A stretch of DNA of 64,000 nucleotides, taken from the NCBI RefSeq assembly GCF_013386585.1, contig NZ_JACARO010000063.1, positions 1-64,000 on the forward strand. Reading direction: 5' to 3'. The stretch comes from Pseudomonas sp. P7548. Its GTDB lineage: Bacteria > Pseudomonadota > Gammaproteobacteria > Pseudomonadales > Pseudomonadaceae. The position numbers and the translations under genes were made by a program. This document shows, piece after piece, positions 9,300 through 17,263 of the stretch (positions are counted from its first letter, which is position 1; each line of letters begins with the position of its first letter). The notes beneath the pieces are model-generated. The model ran no database searches. It saw only the letters and a program-made list of their open reading frames with translations, and was not told the DNA's origin.

Positions 9300-9418
9300 G
9301 ACAGGTACAGTTTAAAAAACATAACAATTAAGCAGTACAATTTAGGTCGGGTGTATCTGTACCGGTAAACCCGCGCCGCCCAACATGGTGTTCCAAGACC
9401 TCATGGAAGGCCTCACTC
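9300..9418 (+). promoter_or_regulatory. Operator cluster of the second DUF1127 gene
   Basis: GTACAG at 9305-9310 (inside GACAGGTACAGTT), GTACAA at 9335-9340 and CTGTACCGGT at 9357-9366 repeat the elements seen upstream of the first DUF1127 gene. The AT-rich TTTAAAAAACATAACAATTA lies between them and probably holds the promoter. Confidence 0.55.
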
Positions 9419-9604
9419 ATGACCACCCAAACCCCACGCTATAAACAGTTGATCGCAGGTATAGCCCGTGCACTGGCCAGATGGGCGCGACAGGCCCACG
9501 AACGCCGCCAACTGGCGCAACTTGATCCACGCGAACTGTCTGACGCCGGTATCAGCGCCGGCGACCGAATGGCCGAACTGTCTAAACCCTTTTGGCGTGA
9601 CTAA
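9419..9604 (+). CDS. Second small DUF1127 protein
   Basis: A 61-residue DUF1127 paralogue of the gene at 8940. Shared blocks are HERRQLAQLDPRELSDAGIS and the C-terminal ELSKPFWR. The N-terminal half differs and is Arg/Ala rich (amphipathic helix). It has its own promoter region with the same CTGTAC-type motifs, so both copies are likely controlled together. Function unknown. Confidence 0.87.
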   Translation: MTTQTPRYKQLIAGIARALARWARQAHERRQLAQLDPRELSDAGISAGDRMAELSKPFWRD

Positions 9605-9762
9605 CGGGTCGAGAGGCTTTTCGAACAGATAAGCGGCGGCTTAAGATCCCGTTACCACGTGGCGAACCTTGTAGAACGGGCGTCTGATGCTCAACAGCAA
9701 CAACACCCGTTTCACAGTGGCCGTTCTGCGCCACCTTATTTGTTCATCTACAGGAGTTTTCC

Positions 9763-10083
9763 ATGTCCCGTTTTCGCCTGCTGAGTGCTGCTGCCTTGTT
9801 GGCCGTGGCTGCCAATGCCAATGCCACCAGCCTCATCGTGACCACCGACGCAATCGTCGGCGCACTCAAAGCCACGTCGGACGCCAGTTCCGATGCCACG
9901 TCGTCCTTGCGTGACAACAAGGTTGTGCGAGCTGCCCGTGACGACGCAGCCAGCTTTGTCGCCAGCGACGGCGCCATCCGTGGCGTCAAGCTGGAAAGCG
10001 CTCTGGTACAGATCCGCCAACAAGCCCCGCAACTGAATGCCGCAACAGACGCACAACTGGCCCAGGCCATCCTGGCGATCTGA
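9763..10083 (+). CDS. Secreted DUF2388 protein, copy 1
   Basis: A 106-residue protein with a clear signal peptide (cleavage likely after ANANA, about residue 22). The mature 80 residues are a DUF2388 domain: an Ala/Ser/Thr-rich stretch, RDNKVVRAARDDAASFVASD, then IRGVKLESAL and the end LAQAILAI. Predicted periplasmic. First of three tandem paralogues; ribosome site CAGGAG at about 9751-9756. The function of DUF2388 is unknown. Confidence 0.88.
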   Translation: MSRFRLLSAAALLAVAANANATSLIVTTDAIVGALKATSDASSDATSSLRDNKVVRAARDDAASFVASDGAIRGVKLESALVQIRQQAPQLNAATDAQLAQAILAI

Positions 10084-10189
10084 CTTCAGCTCGGCGTAAG
10101 GGAGCGCCAGCCGCTCCCGCATGCCTCAACGCTGGCTCTCGCCCGGGCATTGCGCTAGCCTTGGCGCTCGCTTCCAGTTGTCGAGTCCC

Positions 10190-10498
10190 ATGGCTTTTTC
10201 ATACCGCCTGTTGATCGTTCCTGTTCTGTTTTCCGTCGTCTGGTCGCCATTGGCTTCGGCCTTCGACGTGACCACCCAGAGCACCGTCATAAGTGTGTAC
10301 GCCACCAGCAAGGTGACTTCCGCGCCCTTTGACAAGAAATTGGTATTGGCCGCCCAGGATGATGCTGCCGCGTTTGTAGCCACTGACGGCCAATGGCGGG
10401 GCGCTCGCCTGGAATCCGCACTGGATTACCTGCGCCGCACCCAGCCAAAACTTAACGCCAGCGACCTTGAACTGGCGCAAGCAATTCTCGTCCAATAA
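10190..10498 (+). CDS. Secreted DUF2388 protein, copy 2 (divergent)
   Basis: A 102-residue paralogue. The start is placed at the ATG at 10190, which gives a good signal peptide (MAFSYRLLIVPVLFSVVW, cleavage near ASA); the longer frame from 10121 would bury it. The core LVLAAQDDAAAFVATDGQWRG and the end ELAQAILVQ are kept, but the SSxxTSSxRDxK segment of copies 1 and 3 is replaced by SKVTSAPFDK. It may therefore have a different partner or be relaxing. Confidence 0.84.
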   Translation: MAFSYRLLIVPVLFSVVWSPLASAFDVTTQSTVISVYATSKVTSAPFDKKLVLAAQDDAAAFVATDGQWRGARLESALDYLRRTQPKLNASDLELAQAILVQ

Positions 10499-10537
10499 TC
10501 ATCTTTGTATTTCCGTCTTTGTAATTGGAGTTATTCC

Positions 10538-10858
10538 ATGCGTAGCCCGCTGATCGCCGCCGCTCTCGGCCTGCTGTTGTTGGCCGATGTTGCCCACGCG
10601 CAAACCTTGAAGGCCACCAGTAACATCATCGTCCGTGCGTCGGCCCGTACCATTGACTTCACCTCGGACACCACCACGTCCATCCGCGACTCGAAAATCG
10701 TGCGTGAAGCCCACGATGACGCCGCGAGCTTCGTCGCCACCAACGGCGAGATCCGTGGCGCACAACTGGAAGCTGCTTTCGACACCATTCGTACGCGCAT
10801 GCCGGAAACGCGCGACGCCAGCGACCAGAGCCTCGCCGAAGCCATCCTCGCACTGTGA
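10538..10858 (+). CDS. Secreted DUF2388 protein, copy 3
   Basis: A 106-residue paralogue with a signal peptide (cleavage after VAHA, near residue 20). The core TTSIRDSKIVREAHDDAASF and NGEIRGAQLEAAF closely match copy 1. The start at 10538 is supported by TTGGAG seven bases upstream. Its stop overlaps the GTG start of the DUF4105 gene (GTGA at 10855-10858), so the two are probably translationally coupled. Confidence 0.87.
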   Translation: MRSPLIAAALGLLLLADVAHAQTLKATSNIIVRASARTIDFTSDTTTSIRDSKIVREAHDDAASFVATNGEIRGAQLEAAFDTIRTRMPETRDASDQSLAEAILAL

Positions 10859-12816
10859 GGCGCCTCAACGCCTGGCTACTGGCCATGGCTGTGCTGCTCA
10901 GTGCAAGCGCAGCCCAGGCCAGCCTGCAACTGCGACTCAAGTCCGACGGCTTGAGCCCGGCCCAGCAGCAGGCCAGCCAGGCGTTGCTCGATGAAGCGAT
11001 GCGCTCTCTGCCGCCGCGCTTCATCGAACAACTGGACCGCACCATCGAGGTCGGCTGGACCGACAAGATGCCCGAGAACGCCTACGGCCAGGCCTCCCTG
11101 GTTTCCGAACTGGATCTCAACCAGAACCTGCTCGCCAGCCTGACCGACGGCAGCGCCGCAACCCAGAAGACCAACCGCCCCCACGGCACCGTGCGCCGCG
11201 AAATGCTCGCCACTGTGCTGCATGAGCTGACTCACATTTATGACCGTGCGCGCCTGTGGTCCAAAGAAGACCGCGCGCTCATCAACCGTTGCAGTCGCCA
11301 GAACAACATCACCGGCTTGATCGGCCTGCCCGACCAGTGCCGTGGCCAGAATGACCGCCGCTTTACCCTCAGCGATGACCCGCGCCTGCTGGACCTCGCC
11401 GGCTGGCCGCAATACGTCGGCCGGCGTGGCGAGCGCGAACAGCACAACCACCAGGTAGCGCGCAGCCCGGACATCTACGAAACCACCAGCCCGCTGGAGT
11501 TCGTCGCGGTCAACATGGAGTACTTCCTCCTCGACCCGAGCTACGCCTGCCGCCGCCCGGCGCTGTTTCGCTATTACAAGGAACACTTCGGCTGGGCACC
11601 GCCCGAGCAAGACACTTGCGCCAAGACCTACGCCTTCCTGAACGCAGGCAATGATTTTGCCAAGACGCCGCTGGGCCAGATCGACCCGGAGCGCGTCTAC
11701 GAAATTGACTACCTGCTGGCCGAAGCCAACGAGAACCTGGTCAGCCGCTGGGGCCACAGCATGTTACGCCTGGTGATCTGTGCACCCGGCCGTCCACGTG
11801 GTCCGGACTGCCGGCTGGACCTGGACCAACATCTGGTCCTGTCCTACCGCGCGTTCGTCGGTGACGTACAGCTGTCGAGCTGGGATGGCCTGGTGGGCAA
11901 GTACCCGTCACGGTTGTTCGTGCTGCCCCTGGCCCAGGTGATCGATGAATACACCAAGACCGAGCTGCGCGGCCTGGCCTCGGTGCCGCTCAAACTCACG
12001 CGCCAGGAAATCAACGACACCGTCGAGCACGCCGCCGAGATGCACTGGAGCTACGACGGCAACTACTTCTTCATCTCCAACAACTGTGCGGTAGAGAGCC
12101 TGAAACTGTTGCGCAGCGGCAGCGCCAACCCACAACTCACCGGGCTGGACAACATCACCCCCAACGGTTTGCTGGAAGTCCTCAGCGCCCGCGGCCTGGC
12201 CGACACCAGCGTCCTCAAGGACAAGCGCGAAGCGCTGCGCCTGGGTTATCACTTTGATTCATTCCGCGAACGCTACCAGGCGATGTTTGACGTCCTGCGC
12301 AAACACCTGCCGATAAAGCAGACTCAGGTCGAAGATTGGCTGTCACTCAGCGCAGAAGAACGCCGCCAGTGGTTTGGCCAGGCCGATCTGCGCACCAGTG
12401 CCGCCCTGTTGTTGCTGGAGCAGGCCAGCTACCGCAAACAACTGATGCTGGCCCAGGATGAGGTCAAGCAACGCTACCTTGGCGCCCGCGAGCTGAAAAA
12501 CGGCGGCATGGAAAAAGCCAACAACACCTTGCAACAAATCCTCGCCAACAGCGGCTTCCTCAGCCGCCCGGCTGAACTACTGGGCAGTGGCGGCTACGGC
12601 CTGCCGCAACCGTCGGAGTCCAAGCGCCTCGAATCGGAAAGCGCCCAACGTCAAAAGCAGCTGCAAACGCTGACCGGCGATCTGGATAAAGAGGTGAGGG
12701 TGTTGCTGGAACCTTCCCGCGCCGCCGAGATTGCCGCCTGCGAAGCCAACCTCAAGCAGGTCGGCGAGCACTTGCGCGCCTTGCACAAGGCCGCCGGCGG
12801 CCTCGAGCTGCCCTGA
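10855..12816 (+). CDS. Periplasmic DUF4105 protein with HExxH motif
   Basis: A 653-residue protein with signal peptide MRRLNAWLLAMAVLLSASAA (cleavage after AQA). The N-terminal 250 residues contain VLHELTHIYDRARLW (HExxH at about residues 122-126), a metallopeptidase-like zinc motif. A DUF4105 (Lnb N-terminal periplasmic) domain follows, with NENLVSRWGHSMLRLVICAP and the later NNCAVESLKLL, which supply the conserved His and Cys. The C-terminal 200 residues are helical and Gln/Leu-rich. GTG start overlapping the DUF2388 copy 3 stop. Substrate unknown; a lipid, lipoprotein or peptidoglycan target in the envelope is a guess. Confidence 0.88.
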   Translation: MRRLNAWLLAMAVLLSASAAQASLQLRLKSDGLSPAQQQASQALLDEAMRSLPPRFIEQLDRTIEVGWTDKMPENAYGQASLVSELDLNQNLLASLTDGSAATQKTNRPHGTVRREMLATVLHELTHIYDRARLWSKEDRALINRCSRQNNITGLIGLPDQCRGQNDRRFTLSDDPRLLDLAGWPQYVGRRGEREQHNHQVARSPDIYETTSPLEFVAVNMEYFLLDPSYACRRPALFRYYKEHFGWAPPEQDTCAKTYAFLNAGNDFAKTPLGQIDPERVYEIDYLLAEANENLVSRWGHSMLRLVICAPGRPRGPDCRLDLDQHLVLSYRAFVGDVQLSSWDGLVGKYPSRLFVLPLAQVIDEYTKTELRGLASVPLKLTRQEINDTVEHAAEMHWSYDGNYFFISNNCAVESLKLLRSGSANPQLTGLDNITPNGLLEVLSARGLADTSVLKDKREALRLGYHFDSFRERYQAMFDVLRKHLPIKQTQVEDWLSLSAEERRQWFGQADLRTSAALLLLEQASYRKQLMLAQDEVKQRYLGARELKNGGMEKANNTLQQILANSGFLSRPAELLGSGGYGLPQPSESKRLESESAQRQKQLQTLTGDLDKEVRVLLEPSRAAEIAACEANLKQVGEHLRALHKAAGGLELP

Positions 12817-12841
12817 TAATTCCCTGCAAACACAATCCGAA

Positions 12842-12931
12842 TGTGGGAGCTGGCTTGCCTGCGATGGCGCCGGCACATTCAACATCTTTGTTGCCTGGCC
12901 CACCGCTATCGCAGGCAAGCCAGCTCCCACA
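12842..12931. repeat. REP-type inverted pair (TGTGGGAGCTGGCTTGCC family)
   Basis: TGTGGGAGCTGGCTTGCCTG begins at 12842, and its reverse complement ends at 12931, with about 35 bases between the two arms. It is the same element as at 42234, 46143, 51140 and 56938. It lies 25 bases after the DUF4105 gene and may end or stabilise that transcript. Confidence 0.88.
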
Positions 12932-13193
12932 TTGAATCTCCACATACCTGAAGAATGTGCCTTTCCCCTTCGTCACCTGTTTTTCCAGCGAAAGCTGGCT
13001 GAAAGCTTACCCGTCTAGGATCGCCCCCACTGTCGGCAACAGACCGGCTGTTAACAACAACAATGGTGATTCCCGATGTCCGCTCGTACCCGCCTGTTCG
13101 CCCCCACTCCACCCGTACGCCTCGTGCCTTTCGATCTGCGCTGACCCCACTCGGTTCGCCATTCCCTAGCCGCGCTACGCCTGGAGTATTCCT
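12932..13193 (+). promoter_or_regulatory. Leader of the citrate-type carrier gene
   Basis: This spacer carries AACAACAACAA at 13053-13063, an exact run of the AANAANAA catabolite-activity motif that Hfq/Crc use in Pseudomonas to block translation. An uninterrupted 45-codon frame starts at the ATG at 13063 and ends at 13200, overlapping the carrier start codon (ATGCTGA). No ribosome site precedes that ATG, so translation of it is unproven. The carrier's own site is CTGGAG at about 13181-13186. Confidence 0.4.
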
Positions 13194-14501
13194 ATGCTGA
13201 CTTTCCTTGGCTTTGCCATGGTCATCACGTTCATGTTCCTGATCATGACCAAGCGCCTGTCTGCGCTGATCGCCTTGATCATCGTGCCGATCCTGTTCGC
13301 GCTGTTCGGCGGCTTCGCGCCCGAGATCGGCCCGATGATGCTGGCCGGTATCACCAAGCTTGCGCCGACCGGCGTGATGCTGATGTTCGCCATTCTCTAC
13401 TTTGCCCTGATGATCGACTCCGGCCTGTTCGACCCGGCTGTGCGCAAGATCCTCAAGATGGTCAAGGGCGACCCGCTGAAAGTCTCGGTCGGCACCGCCG
13501 TGCTGGCGCTGGTCGTGTCCCTGGACGGTGACGGCGCCACCACCTACATGATCTGCGTCGCCGCCATGTTGCCGCTGTACCAGCGCATCGGCATGAGCCC
13601 GCGGATCATGGCCGGCCTGATCATCCTTGCCGGTGGCGTGATGAACATGACCCCTTGGGGTGGCCCGACCGCCCGTGCCGCCAGTGCGCTGCATGTGGAC
13701 CCGTCGGACATCTTCGTGCCGATGATCCCGGCCATGGCCGTCGGTGTGGTCGCGATCCTGGTGATCGCCTACCTGTACGGCGTGCGCGAGCGTGCACGCC
13801 TGGGTGAACTGCACCTGGCGGGCGATGAAATCGATCACAGTGAAATCAGTGTGTCGCAGTACCCTGACGCCCGTCGTCCGAAGCGGATCTGGTTCAATGG
13901 CGCGCTGACCTTCGCCCTGATGTGCACGCTGATCGCCGGCCTGCTGCCGCTGCCGGTGCTGTTCATGGTGGCGTTCAGTATCGCGATGATCGTCAACTAC
14001 CCATGCCTGCAAATGCAGAAAGACCGCATCGCCGCCCACTCCGGCAGCGTATTGGCAGTGACCGGCCTGATCTTCGCGGCCGGTATCTTCACCGGTATCC
14101 TGTCGGGCACCGGTATGGTCGACGCCATGTCCAAGAGCCTGCTGGCGGTCATTCCTGACGCACTGGGCCCGTACCTGGCGGTGATCACCGCCCTGGTGAG
14201 CATGCCGTTTACCTTCTTCATGTCCAACGACGCGTTCTACTATGGCGTGCTGCCGGTACTCGCCGAGGCCGCCAGCCACTACGGCATCACCGCCGTCGAA
14301 ATGGCGCGGGCGTCCATCGTTGGCCAGCCGGTGCACTTGCTCAGCCCACTGGTGCCATCGACTTACCTGCTGGTGGCCCTGGCCGGTATCGAATTTGGCG
14401 ATCACCAACGCTTCACCCTGAAGTGGGCAGTGCTGGTGTGCCTGTGCATAATGTTCGCCGCTTTGCTGATGGGGATTTTCCCGCTGTTCAGTACTCTATA
14501 A
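13194..14501 (+). CDS. CitMHS-family citrate:H+ (metal-citrate) symporter
   Basis: A 435-residue inner-membrane carrier with 11-12 hydrophobic segments, matching the CitMHS family (metal-citrate:proton symporters). Characteristic blocks: SLDGDGATTYMICVAAMLPL, GGVMNMTPWGGPTARA, and FMSNDAFYYGVLPVLAEAA. The short ATG start is preceded by CTGGAG. Whether it takes Mg- or Ca-citrate cannot be read from sequence. A GC-rich hairpin at 14514-14542 lies after it. Confidence 0.88.
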   Translation: MLTFLGFAMVITFMFLIMTKRLSALIALIIVPILFALFGGFAPEIGPMMLAGITKLAPTGVMLMFAILYFALMIDSGLFDPAVRKILKMVKGDPLKVSVGTAVLALVVSLDGDGATTYMICVAAMLPLYQRIGMSPRIMAGLIILAGGVMNMTPWGGPTARAASALHVDPSDIFVPMIPAMAVGVVAILVIAYLYGVRERARLGELHLAGDEIDHSEISVSQYPDARRPKRIWFNGALTFALMCTLIAGLLPLPVLFMVAFSIAMIVNYPCLQMQKDRIAAHSGSVLAVTGLIFAAGIFTGILSGTGMVDAMSKSLLAVIPDALGPYLAVITALVSMPFTFFMSNDAFYYGVLPVLAEAASHYGITAVEMARASIVGQPVHLLSPLVPSTYLLVALAGIEFGDHQRFTLKWAVLVCLCIMFAALLMGIFPLFSTL

Positions 14502-14513
14502 TCGTATCAACCC

Positions 14514-14542
14514 AACCGCGCGGCGCTGCAGCTTGCGCGGTT
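14514..14542 (+). terminator. Hairpin between citrate carrier and terC
   Basis: AACCGCGC at 14514-14521 pairs with GCGCGGTT at 14535-14542. Only a short T stretch follows, so it is a weak or partial terminator, or a processing site, ahead of the TerC gene. Confidence 0.5.
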
Positions 14543-14566
14543 TAACACTTGCTCAAAGGAATACAC

Positions 14567-15334
14567 ATGGAATGGCTGACCAATCCGGAAATCTGGATTG
14601 CCTTCTTCACCTTGACGGCCCTCGAGATCGTCCTGGGTATCGATAACATCATCATGATTTCGATCCTGGTCAGCCGCATGCCCAAGCATATGCAGGCACG
14701 CACCCGGATCTTCGGCCTGGCCCTGGCCATGGTCACGCGCATCCTGTTGCTGCTGTCGATCACCTGGGTGATGCAACTGACCGCCGACCTGTTCGTGGTG
14801 TTCGGCCAGGGCATTTCCGGTCGCGACCTGATCCTGTTCTTCGGTGGCCTGTTCCTGCTGTGGAAAAGCTCCCAGGAGATGTACCACGCCCTGGAAGGTG
14901 AAGACGAAACCCACGACGAGCCCAAGGGCGCCGGTGGCAAGTTCATCTACACCATCATCCAGATCGCCATCATCGACATCGTGTTCTCCCTGGACTCGGT
15001 CATCACCGCCGTCGGCATGGTCTCCCATGTGCCGGTCATGGTCGCGGCGATTGTCGTGGCGGTATTGGTGATGATGCTGGCCGCCGGCACCATCAGCGCA
15101 TTCATCGACAAGCACCCGTCGCTGAAGATGCTCGCGCTGTCGTTCCTGCTGGTGGTGGGTACGGTGCTGATCGCCGAATCCTTCGATGTGCACGTGCCTA
15201 AAGGCTACGTCTACTTCGCCATGGCGTTCTCGCTGGCGGTAGAAGCGGTGAACATCAAGATGCGCACCGCCATCGCGAAAAAGAAGAAACAGCAGGATCC
15301 TGTGAAACTGCGCAAGGACATTCCGGGTCAATAA
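14567..15334 (+). CDS. TerC-family integral membrane protein
   Basis: A 255-residue TerC family protein with about seven hydrophobic segments. Both family signatures are present: ALEIVLGIDNIIMISILV near the N-terminus and IDIVFSLDSVITAVGMV mid-protein, with acidic residues inside the membrane. TerC relatives are tied to metal (often Mn2+) efflux and to tellurite resistance, but no tel/ter genes are near. The start at 14567 has AAAGGA seven bases upstream. The 65-bp leader is too short for a yybP-ykoY manganese riboswitch. The His/Asp-rich loop EDETHDEPKG could bind metal. Confidence 0.88.
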   Translation: MEWLTNPEIWIAFFTLTALEIVLGIDNIIMISILVSRMPKHMQARTRIFGLALAMVTRILLLLSITWVMQLTADLFVVFGQGISGRDLILFFGGLFLLWKSSQEMYHALEGEDETHDEPKGAGGKFIYTIIQIAIIDIVFSLDSVITAVGMVSHVPVMVAAIVVAVLVMMLAAGTISAFIDKHPSLKMLALSFLLVVGTVLIAESFDVHVPKGYVYFAMAFSLAVEAVNIKMRTAIAKKKKQQDPVKLRKDIPGQ

Positions 15335-15347
15335 ACCCGAGCCAGAC

Positions 15348-15377
15348 AAAAAAGGGGCCTATGCAGGCCCCTTTTTT
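15348..15377 (+). terminator. Rho-independent terminator after terC-family gene
   Basis: AAAAGGGGCCT / AGGCCCCTTTTT with a 4-base loop, followed directly by a T run. Confidence 0.92.
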
Positions 15378-15546
15378 CATTTCGCACTCAGCTGATTTCA
15401 TGACAGTTTTGTTTCAATCCCCACTTTAGCTATGCGATGCTGGCGCAGAGCCCATTCGCCAACTACAGCTTAACTACAAGACGTAGAACGGCACGCGGCA
15501 AACTTCCTTCGCTCTTTTTGGAGCGTACCCACACGGGGGGCCGAGC

Positions 15547-17205
15547 ATGCTGACCTTGCTCAATCTGCTTTCCGCCGTGACCCTGCTTATCTGGGGCACG
15601 CACATCGTCCGTACCGGCATCTTGCGGGTCTACGGTTCCAACTTGCGCCAAGTCATCGGGCAGAACATGTCCAAGCGCTGGCTGGCGTTTGTCGCCGGTA
15701 TCCTGGTGACGGCCATGGTGCAGAGCAGCAACGCCACGGCCATGCTGGTGACTTCATTTGTCGGCCAGGGCCTGATGAGCCTCACGCCGGCCCTGGCAAC
15801 CATGCTCGGCGCCGACGTCGGTACGGCCTTGATGGCGCGGGTACTGACCTTCGACTTGTCGTGGCTGTCACCGCTGCTGATTTTCCTTGGGGTGATTTTC
15901 TTCCTGTCCCGCAAGCAGACGCGGGCAGGGCAGATGGGCCGGGTCGGGATCGGCCTGGGCCTGATCATTCTGGCACTGCAATTGATCGTCGAGGCAGCCG
16001 GGCCGATTACCCATGCCCAAGGCGTCAAAGTCATCTTCGCCTCGCTGACCGGCGATATCTTGCTCGACGCCCTGGTGGGCGCATTGTTTGCGATGATTTC
16101 CTACTCCAGCCTGGCCGCCGTCCTGCTCACAGCCACCTTGGCCGGCGCCGGCGTAATCGGCCTGCATGTGGCCATCGGCCTGGTGATCGGCGCCAACATC
16201 GGCAGCGGTGTGCTGGCCTTTCTCAGCACCAGCATGCAGAACTCGGCCGGTCGCCAGGTCGCCCTGGGCAGTCTGCTGTACAAACTGATCGGCTTGCTGC
16301 TGATCATCCCGGTACTCGACCCGCTGGTACGCTGGATGGACGGCCTGGACTACAGCGCCCAGGGTATGGTCATTACCTTCCACGTGCTCTACAACGTCAG
16401 CCGCTGCCTGATCCTGCTCCCGTCCATCGGCCCGATGGCCCGCCTGTGCGCCTGGCTGCTGCCGGAACAGCAGGAAACCAACGGCAAAGCCAAGCCTCGT
16501 CACCTGGACCTGGCGTCGCTCAACACGCCGAGCCTGGCCCTGGCCAACGCCGCCCGCGAAACCCTGCGCCTGGGTGACCTGATCGACAACATGCTCACCG
16601 CGATGCAGGAAGTGCTGCGCGGCAAACAAACCGCCATCACCCAGGAAATGCGCAGCCTCAGCGACGACGTCGAAGCCCTGTACAGTGCGATCAAGCTCTA
16701 CCTGGCGCAGATGCCCCGCGAGGACCTCAGTGAACAGGACAACCGCCGCTGGGCCGAAATCATCGAGCTGTCGATCAACCTGAAACTGGCCGGCGACCTG
16801 ATCGAACGCATGCTGCGCAAGGTGCAGCAGCAGAAGACCTCCCAACGCCGCCAGTTCTCTGAAGTCGGCCTGGAAGAGCTCACTGGCCTGCACAGCCAGT
16901 TGATTGCCAACCTGCGCCTGGGGCTGTCGGTGTTTCTCAGCGCCGATCCCGAAAGCGCCCGCCAACTGCTGCGCGAGAAGCGTCGCTTCCGCGCCCAGGA
17001 GCGCCGCCTGGCCCATGCCCACGTCAGCCGCCTGCAACGCAAGATCGTGCAGAGCCTGGAAACCAGCTCGCTGCACCTGGAGCTGATTGCCGACATGAAG
17101 CGCCTCAATTCACTGTTTTGCAGCAGCGCCTATGTAGTCTTGGAAACGTCCGACACCGGTGCACTCTCCGCCGAAGATATTGCCGACATCACCCATTCCC
17201 CCTGA
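15547..17205 (+). CDS. Na+/phosphate cotransporter family protein with PhoU-like tail
   Basis: A 552-residue NptA/PNaS-type protein. The first inverted repeat carries the motif QSSNAT (residues 59-64) and the second a matching ISYSSLAAVLLTATLAG. About nine hydrophobic segments end near residue 315. The C-terminal 230 residues are soluble and helical with PhoU character (REDLSEQDNRRWAEIIELSI, then LIERMLRKVQQ). Expected role: low-affinity Na-driven phosphate movement, perhaps export. A single CTGTCAT half of a PHO box lies 140 bases upstream in reverse orientation, too weak to call. Confidence 0.88.
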   Translation: MLTLLNLLSAVTLLIWGTHIVRTGILRVYGSNLRQVIGQNMSKRWLAFVAGILVTAMVQSSNATAMLVTSFVGQGLMSLTPALATMLGADVGTALMARVLTFDLSWLSPLLIFLGVIFFLSRKQTRAGQMGRVGIGLGLIILALQLIVEAAGPITHAQGVKVIFASLTGDILLDALVGALFAMISYSSLAAVLLTATLAGAGVIGLHVAIGLVIGANIGSGVLAFLSTSMQNSAGRQVALGSLLYKLIGLLLIIPVLDPLVRWMDGLDYSAQGMVITFHVLYNVSRCLILLPSIGPMARLCAWLLPEQQETNGKAKPRHLDLASLNTPSLALANAARETLRLGDLIDNMLTAMQEVLRGKQTAITQEMRSLSDDVEALYSAIKLYLAQMPREDLSEQDNRRWAEIIELSINLKLAGDLIERMLRKVQQQKTSQRRQFSEVGLEELTGLHSQLIANLRLGLSVFLSADPESARQLLREKRRFRAQERRLAHAHVSRLQRKIVQSLETSSLHLELIADMKRLNSLFCSSAYVVLETSDTGALSAEDIADITHSP

Positions 17206-17263
17206 ACGTAAGACGGCGAGTGAAGTCAGTTAACAATGGACCTCACTCGCCAGGAAGCTTGTT

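Noticed and set aside
9664..9687. GAACCT ... TCTGA before DUF2388 copy 1 as an AlgU promoter
   Set aside because: The spacer is only 13 bases; AlgU promoters need 16-17.
12906..14408. 500-codon minus-strand open frame opposite the citrate carrier
   Set aside because: Its product is His/Gln/Asp-rich with no family match, typical of antisense shadows of hydrophobic GC-rich genes. The plus frame is a clear transporter.
14502..14566. Manganese (yybP-ykoY) riboswitch before the TerC gene
   Set aside because: The leader is only 65 bases and consists mainly of one simple hairpin, too small for that riboswitch.
15400..15417. PHO box upstream of the Na/phosphate carrier
   Set aside because: Only one CTGTCAT half-site is good (reverse strand); the second half matches three of seven bases.
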